NCBI GenBank assembly: GCA_903916165.1
Contig: CAIWVR010000086.1
Location: forward strand, 1 to 17,547
Length of the DNA stretch: 17,547 nucleotides
Direction of reading: 5' to 3'
Source: an uncultured Hyphomicrobiales bacterium
Lineage (GTDB): Bacteria; Pseudomonadota; Alphaproteobacteria; Rhizobiales; Beijerinckiaceae
Under the pieces are notes generated by a model, which saw only the letters and a program-made list of their open reading frames with translations, made no database searches and was not told the origin of the DNA. Positions 14,626 through 17,547 of this stretch are shown here, piece after piece. The translations under genes and the position numbers were made by a program. How positions within the stretch are numbered: the stretch's first letter is position 1; the number at the start of each line of letters is the position of its first letter.

Positions 14626-15207
14626 ATGAATTTTCGAGCGACAACACGCGCCGCCGAAGGGCTGCCCCGCCGCGCTTTCACCGTCGAAGAGGTGGAGCGG
14701 ATGGTGGAGGTCGGCCTGATCGAGGAAGACGAACGCCTCGAACTTCTGGGCGGGGAGCTCGTGCCGATGTCGCCGAAAGGGTATTTTCACGAGAGGGTGA
14801 AGCTGGCCCTCAACGAATTTCTTGTCCGAAAGTGCCCGGATCGCTTCCGCGTCATCCCGGAAACCACCTTCCGCCTGTCCGACGACACATTCATCGAGCC
14901 GGACTTTCTCGTTTTTCCGGCTTCGGTCTCCCTTCGAGACCTGAAGGGCCCTGACGCTGTGCTCGCCATAGAAGTCGCAGATTCCAGCCTTGGCTACGAT
15001 CTTGGCCGCAAGCCGCGGATCTACACACAATTCGTGATCCCGGAGCTGTGGGTCATCGACGCGAAGAAGCTCGTCACCCATGTGCATCGCGACCCCACGG
15101 CAGAGGGCTATGCGGAGGTGACCGTCCACGAATCCGACGCGCTGCTGGCGCCCTTGATGGTCCCGGAATTGGCGGTGCGGCTCGGGTCGCTCGATCTCGG
15201 ACCCTGA
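14626..15207 (+). CDS. Uma2 family (DUF820) putative endonuclease
   Basis: A 193-residue protein of the Uma2/DUF820 family (PF05685), which has a PD-(D/E)XK nuclease fold; function is experimentally unclear. The active-site pattern looks intact: E44 in GGELVPMSPKG, H55, D93 in IEPDFLVFP, E116 in LAIEVADSS, K129 in DLGRKPRIY, and PELWVIDA (139–146). The family is abundant in cyanobacteria and patchy elsewhere, often in many copies. Here it is inserted between yqeY and dnaG, so it may be a later arrival; its codon use looks similar to its neighbours by eye. No partner antitoxin or transposase is next to it. Confidence 0.88.
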   Translation: MNFRATTRAAEGLPRRAFTVEEVERMVEVGLIEEDERLELLGGELVPMSPKGYFHERVKLALNEFLVRKCPDRFRVIPETTFRLSDDTFIEPDFLVFPASVSLRDLKGPDAVLAIEVADSSLGYDLGRKPRIYTQFVIPELWVIDAKKLVTHVHRDPTAEGYAEVTVHESDALLAPLMVPELAVRLGSLDLGP

Positions 15208-15223
15208 CGTCTATTCAAAAATC

Positions 15224-15232
15224 TGTGGATAG
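15224..15232. promoter_or_regulatory. Single DnaA-box-like 9-mer upstream of dnaG
   Basis: TGTGGATAG is the reverse complement of CTATCCACA, one mismatch from the consensus DnaA box TTATCCACA. It lies 58 bases before the dnaG ATG in the 82-bp gap after the Uma2 gene. One near-match is weak evidence, but its place before the primase gene makes it worth noting. Confidence 0.25.
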
Positions 15233-15289
15233 CGGGCGCAAGCGGCGCATTTCCGGAAGACCGGCGCTTTCCCCCTGTATCTGAAACAC

Positions 15290-17224
15290 ATGCGCTTCAC
15301 GTCGACATTTCTGGACGAGATCAAGGCCCGGTTGTCCGTGTCCGAGGTCGTGCGCCGCCGCGTCAAATTGCAGAAGGCCGGGCGCGAATGGAAGGGCCTG
15401 TCGCCTTTCAACCAGGAAAAGTCACCGTCCTTCTTCGTCAATGACCAGAAAATGGCGTGGTTTGACTTCTCCTCGGGCCGGAACGGCAATGTCTTCGACT
15501 TCGTCATGGAGACGGAGGGCCTGAGTTTTCCGGAAGCCGTCGAGCGGCTGGCGGCCGAAGCCGGGCTCGCGCTGCCCACCGAAAGCCCGGAGACACGCGA
15601 GCGCGAGCGCCAGCGCGCCTCGCTGCAGGACGTGCTCGACATGGCGGCGCAATTTTTTGAGCACCAATTGCAGGCGCAGGCCGGCGCACGGGCGCGCGGC
15701 TATCTGGCCGATCGCGGGCTTGGTCCTGCGGCGCAGAAGCAGTTCCGGATCGGCTATTCACCCAACGAGAAATTCGCGCTGCGCGATCATCTGGCGGGCA
15801 GGGGCGCCAGCCGGGACCAGATGATCGAGTCCGGGCTGCTTGTGCATGGCGATGACATTGCCGTGCCCTACGACCGGTTCCGCGACCGCGTGATGTTCCC
15901 GATCTGCGACCGGTCCGGCAAGGTGATCGCCTTCGGCGGGCGCGCGCTCGACAAGGACGTCAGCGCCAAATACCTGAACTCACCCGAGACGCCGCTCTTT
16001 CACAAGGGCGCGGTCGTCTACAACCACCACAATGCCCGCAAGGCGGCGCATGAGCGTGGCGGGGTTATCGCAGTCGAGGGCTATGTCGACGTCATTTCGA
16101 TGAGCGTCGCCGGTTTTCCCCAGGTCGTGGCTCCGCTTGGCACCGCGCTCACCCCTGACCAGTGCGAATTGCTCTGGCGGATGGCCGAAGAACCGGTGCT
16201 GTGTTTTGATGGCGACAAGGCTGGCCGCAAGGCCGCCTACCGGGCCATCGACACGGCGCTGCCGCTGATCGGGCCGGGCAAGAGTCTTCGCTTTGCCTTC
16301 CTGCCGGATGGGCAGGACCCTGACGATCTCGCCCGCAGTGGCGGCCATCAGGCCATTTCTGATGTGCTGGCAGCCGCCAAGCCCCTGGTCGATGTGCTCT
16401 GGACGCGCGAGACCGAGGCGACGCCGCTCGACACGCCCGAGCGCCGCGCCGCGCTGGAGCGGCGGCTGTCCGACCTGATGAATGGCATCCGCGACGAGAC
16501 GCTGCGCCGCTATTACCGGGACGACATCCGGGCGCGCCTCGATGTCTTGTCCGGCCGCGCGCCCGGTGGAGCTGGGGGGTACCAGCGCGGCACCGGCGCA
16601 CAGCGACGGATGCAGACGGGCGGGCGCTTCCAGCGTGGCGGGTTCCAGCCGCCGCCCTCCTATACCGCCTCGCCCCCGACCCTGAGCGCCAGCCTGACCC
16701 GCAGCCGGATGTTTTCCGGCTCGGGAGGGGTGCCCCGCCGCGAGGCGGAAATCCTGCTCAATCTGCTGAATCATCCCGGTCTTCTCGCCCAGCACGCCGA
16801 GGATTTGGCGGAAATTGAAATGGTCGGCCGGGAAACGCAGCGGATGCGTGCCGCTTTGGTTGCCCTTTCGTCCGAAAGCTTCATCGACCATGTGGAATTG
16901 CGCATGGCGCTCGACCGTTCAGGGTTGCAGCCAGCCCGCGAGGCGATTGAGGCTGCGGTGCAGCCGATGGTCTGGGCTTTGAAGCCGGATGCGGCGGAGA
17001 ATGACGCTTCGGAGGTTTTGCGGCAGGCGCTGGCCTTGCATCGGCGCGCGCGGGCGCTACATAGAGATCTGAAATCCGCAGAAATCGCACTCGGTGAGGA
17101 TGCCAACGAGCAGAACCTCGCAAGGTTGCGCGAAATTCAGGCAGAGCTTTCCGGGATCGAGGGGCGTGAGGCGGCGGTCGAAGGATTTGGTTTGTCCTCC
17201 GGGCGCCAAGGTCAGTCATTGTAG
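15290..17224 (+). CDS. dnaG: DNA primase (zinc-ligand-free type)
   Basis: Synthesises RNA primers for replication with the DnaB helicase. The 644-residue protein has the three expected parts. The N-terminal CHC2-like domain (about 1–95) contains GREWKGLSPFNQEKSPSFFV and WFDFSSGRNGNVFDFVME, but the four zinc ligands of the E. coli protein (C40, H43, C61, C64) are replaced by S38, N41, D59 and S62. The RNA polymerase/TOPRIM core follows: KYLNSPETPLFHKG, VEGYVDVISM with E263, and CFDGDKAG with D307 and D309, equal to E265, D309 and D311 of E. coli. A Gly/Gln/Pro-rich linker (about 422–480) precedes the C-terminal helicase-interaction domain (481–644). ATG at 15290 has no clear Shine–Dalgarno but fits the family N-terminus MRFxxxFLDEIKARL. 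Confidence 0.97.
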   Translation: MRFTSTFLDEIKARLSVSEVVRRRVKLQKAGREWKGLSPFNQEKSPSFFVNDQKMAWFDFSSGRNGNVFDFVMETEGLSFPEAVERLAAEAGLALPTESPETRERERQRASLQDVLDMAAQFFEHQLQAQAGARARGYLADRGLGPAAQKQFRIGYSPNEKFALRDHLAGRGASRDQMIESGLLVHGDDIAVPYDRFRDRVMFPICDRSGKVIAFGGRALDKDVSAKYLNSPETPLFHKGAVVYNHHNARKAAHERGGVIAVEGYVDVISMSVAGFPQVVAPLGTALTPDQCELLWRMAEEPVLCFDGDKAGRKAAYRAIDTALPLIGPGKSLRFAFLPDGQDPDDLARSGGHQAISDVLAAAKPLVDVLWTRETEATPLDTPERRAALERRLSDLMNGIRDETLRRYYRDDIRARLDVLSGRAPGGAGGYQRGTGAQRRMQTGGRFQRGGFQPPPSYTASPPTLSASLTRSRMFSGSGGVPRREAEILLNLLNHPGLLAQHAEDLAEIEMVGRETQRMRAALVALSSESFIDHVELRMALDRSGLQPAREAIEAAVQPMVWALKPDAAENDASEVLRQALALHRRARALHRDLKSAEIALGEDANEQNLARLREIQAELSGIEGREAAVEGFGLSSGRQGQSL

Positions 17225-17292
17225 ATCAGCAGCGCGGCCAAAGGGCAAGATTCGCGCTTTGGCAGTGTTTTCGTTAATTAGGGCCAGCTTAA

Positions 17293-17387
17293 GGCCCGTC
17301 GGGCCAAATGGCAGCATCTGATTCGAAGAGATGCAGCCTGGCCGATCAGCCGGGGGTGGGGCCAGGCCGTGTGGCCGACCCCTCCGG
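17293..17387 (+). promoter_or_regulatory. Structured leader of rpoD with three hairpins
   Basis: Between dnaG and rpoD (17225–17411) lie three consecutive inverted repeats: GGCCC–GTC–GGGCC (17293–17305); GCATCT (17314–17319) with AGATGC (17329–17334); and a long imperfect stem with arms at 17350–17364 (CCGGGGGTGGGGCCA) and 17372–17387. The last ends 14 bases before GGAG. The first could be a dnaG terminator lacking a T-run. The others would lie in the rpoD leader. I found no convincing sigma-70 or heat-shock promoter here. Confidence 0.4.
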
Positions 17388-17411
17388 CGCAGGCGCGGGA
17401 TGGAGTAAAGA

Positions 17412-17547
17412 ATGGCGAAGAAGGACGAAGAGAAGCGCGACGGCGAAGGCGCAGCCCCGGAGGCGTCCGACAGCCCTTTGCTCGATCTTTCGGACGCTGC
17501 CGTCAAGCGGATGATCAAGCTCGCCAAAAAGCGCGGCTATGTCACCC
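17412..17547 (+). CDS. rpoD: RNA polymerase primary sigma factor RpoD, N-terminus only (runs off window)
   Basis: The first 45 codons of the housekeeping sigma factor. After a charged tail (MAKKDEEKRDGEG) the sequence SPLLDLSDAAVKRMIKLAKKRGYVT begins sigma region 1.1, the segment that blocks DNA binding by free sigma. It is typical of alphaproteobacterial RpoD. GGAG at 17402–17405 with a 6-base spacing supports the ATG at 17412. The identification rests on this short stretch and on the dnaG–rpoD order, which is widely conserved. The remainder of the gene lies beyond 17547. Confidence 0.93.
   Translation, partial: MAKKDEEKRDGEGAAPEASDSPLLDLSDAAVKRMIKLAKKRGYVT

Noticed and set aside
15208..15289. 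Replication origin near dnaG because of a DnaA-like box
   Set aside because: Only one imperfect box, no AT-rich unwinding element and no dnaA, parA or hemE neighbours.
15980..16891. Open frame of 303 codons on the minus strand opposite dnaG
   Set aside because: It is antisense to the conserved TOPRIM region of dnaG and has no recognisable motif.
1..17547. CRISPR array, prophage, toxin–antitoxin pair or insertion sequence
   Set aside because: Both strands were scanned; there are no regularly spaced repeats, integrase, transposase or phage genes, and the lone Uma2 gene has no partner.

Overview
The window is about 17.5 kb of GC-rich chromosomal DNA from an alphaproteobacterium. Gene content and order point to the Hyphomicrobiales or a neighbouring order, although I could not run a taxonomic search. 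The evidence is the neighbourhood carA / yqeY / Uma2 / dnaG / rpoD, a PetP–PetR-like regulatory pair beside ilvE, a UbiK–Lgt–MidA–PgeF cluster, and a DnaG of the zinc-less type. Nearly all of it is core housekeeping sequence. I see no prophage, insertion sequence, CRISPR array, rRNA or tRNA.

Layout: (1) 1–2310, plus strand: the 3' end of uvrC, then pgsA, then moaD and moaE, which are tightly coupled. Copies of a dispersed palindromic repeat lie after uvrC and after moaE. (2) 2411–3289, minus strand: ilvE-type branched-chain aminotransferase. (3) 3474–6146, plus strand: a MarR regulator, an OmpR-type response regulator and a histidine kinase in one overlapping operon, divergent from ilvE. (4) 6200–9022, minus strand: a TetR regulator, proC overlapping a YbjN-domain gene, a 280-bp gene-free stretch unusually dense in GANTC sites, then ubiK. 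(5) 9182–11873, plus strand: lgt, midA-like and pgeF-like genes overlapping by ATGA junctions. (6) 11882–13888, minus strand: a SAM-dependent methyltransferase and carA. (7) 14124–17547, plus strand: yqeY, an Uma2-family gene, dnaG and the first codons of rpoD.

The genes cover DNA repair (UvrC), phospholipid and lipoprotein synthesis (PgsA, Lgt), molybdopterin synthase (MoaD/MoaE), amino-acid and pyrimidine precursors (IlvE, ProC, CarA), respiratory chain assembly (UbiK, MidA) and the replication/transcription block (DnaG, RpoD).

I did not find a convincing undescribed multi-gene system. The observations most worth checking are the six GANTC (CcrM-type) sites within 242 bp upstream of the YbjN gene, the loss of all four zinc ligands in DnaG, stacked hairpins in the rpoD leader, a histidine kinase whose H-box lacks its usual proline, and repeat-like DNA inside both ends of the TetR gene.
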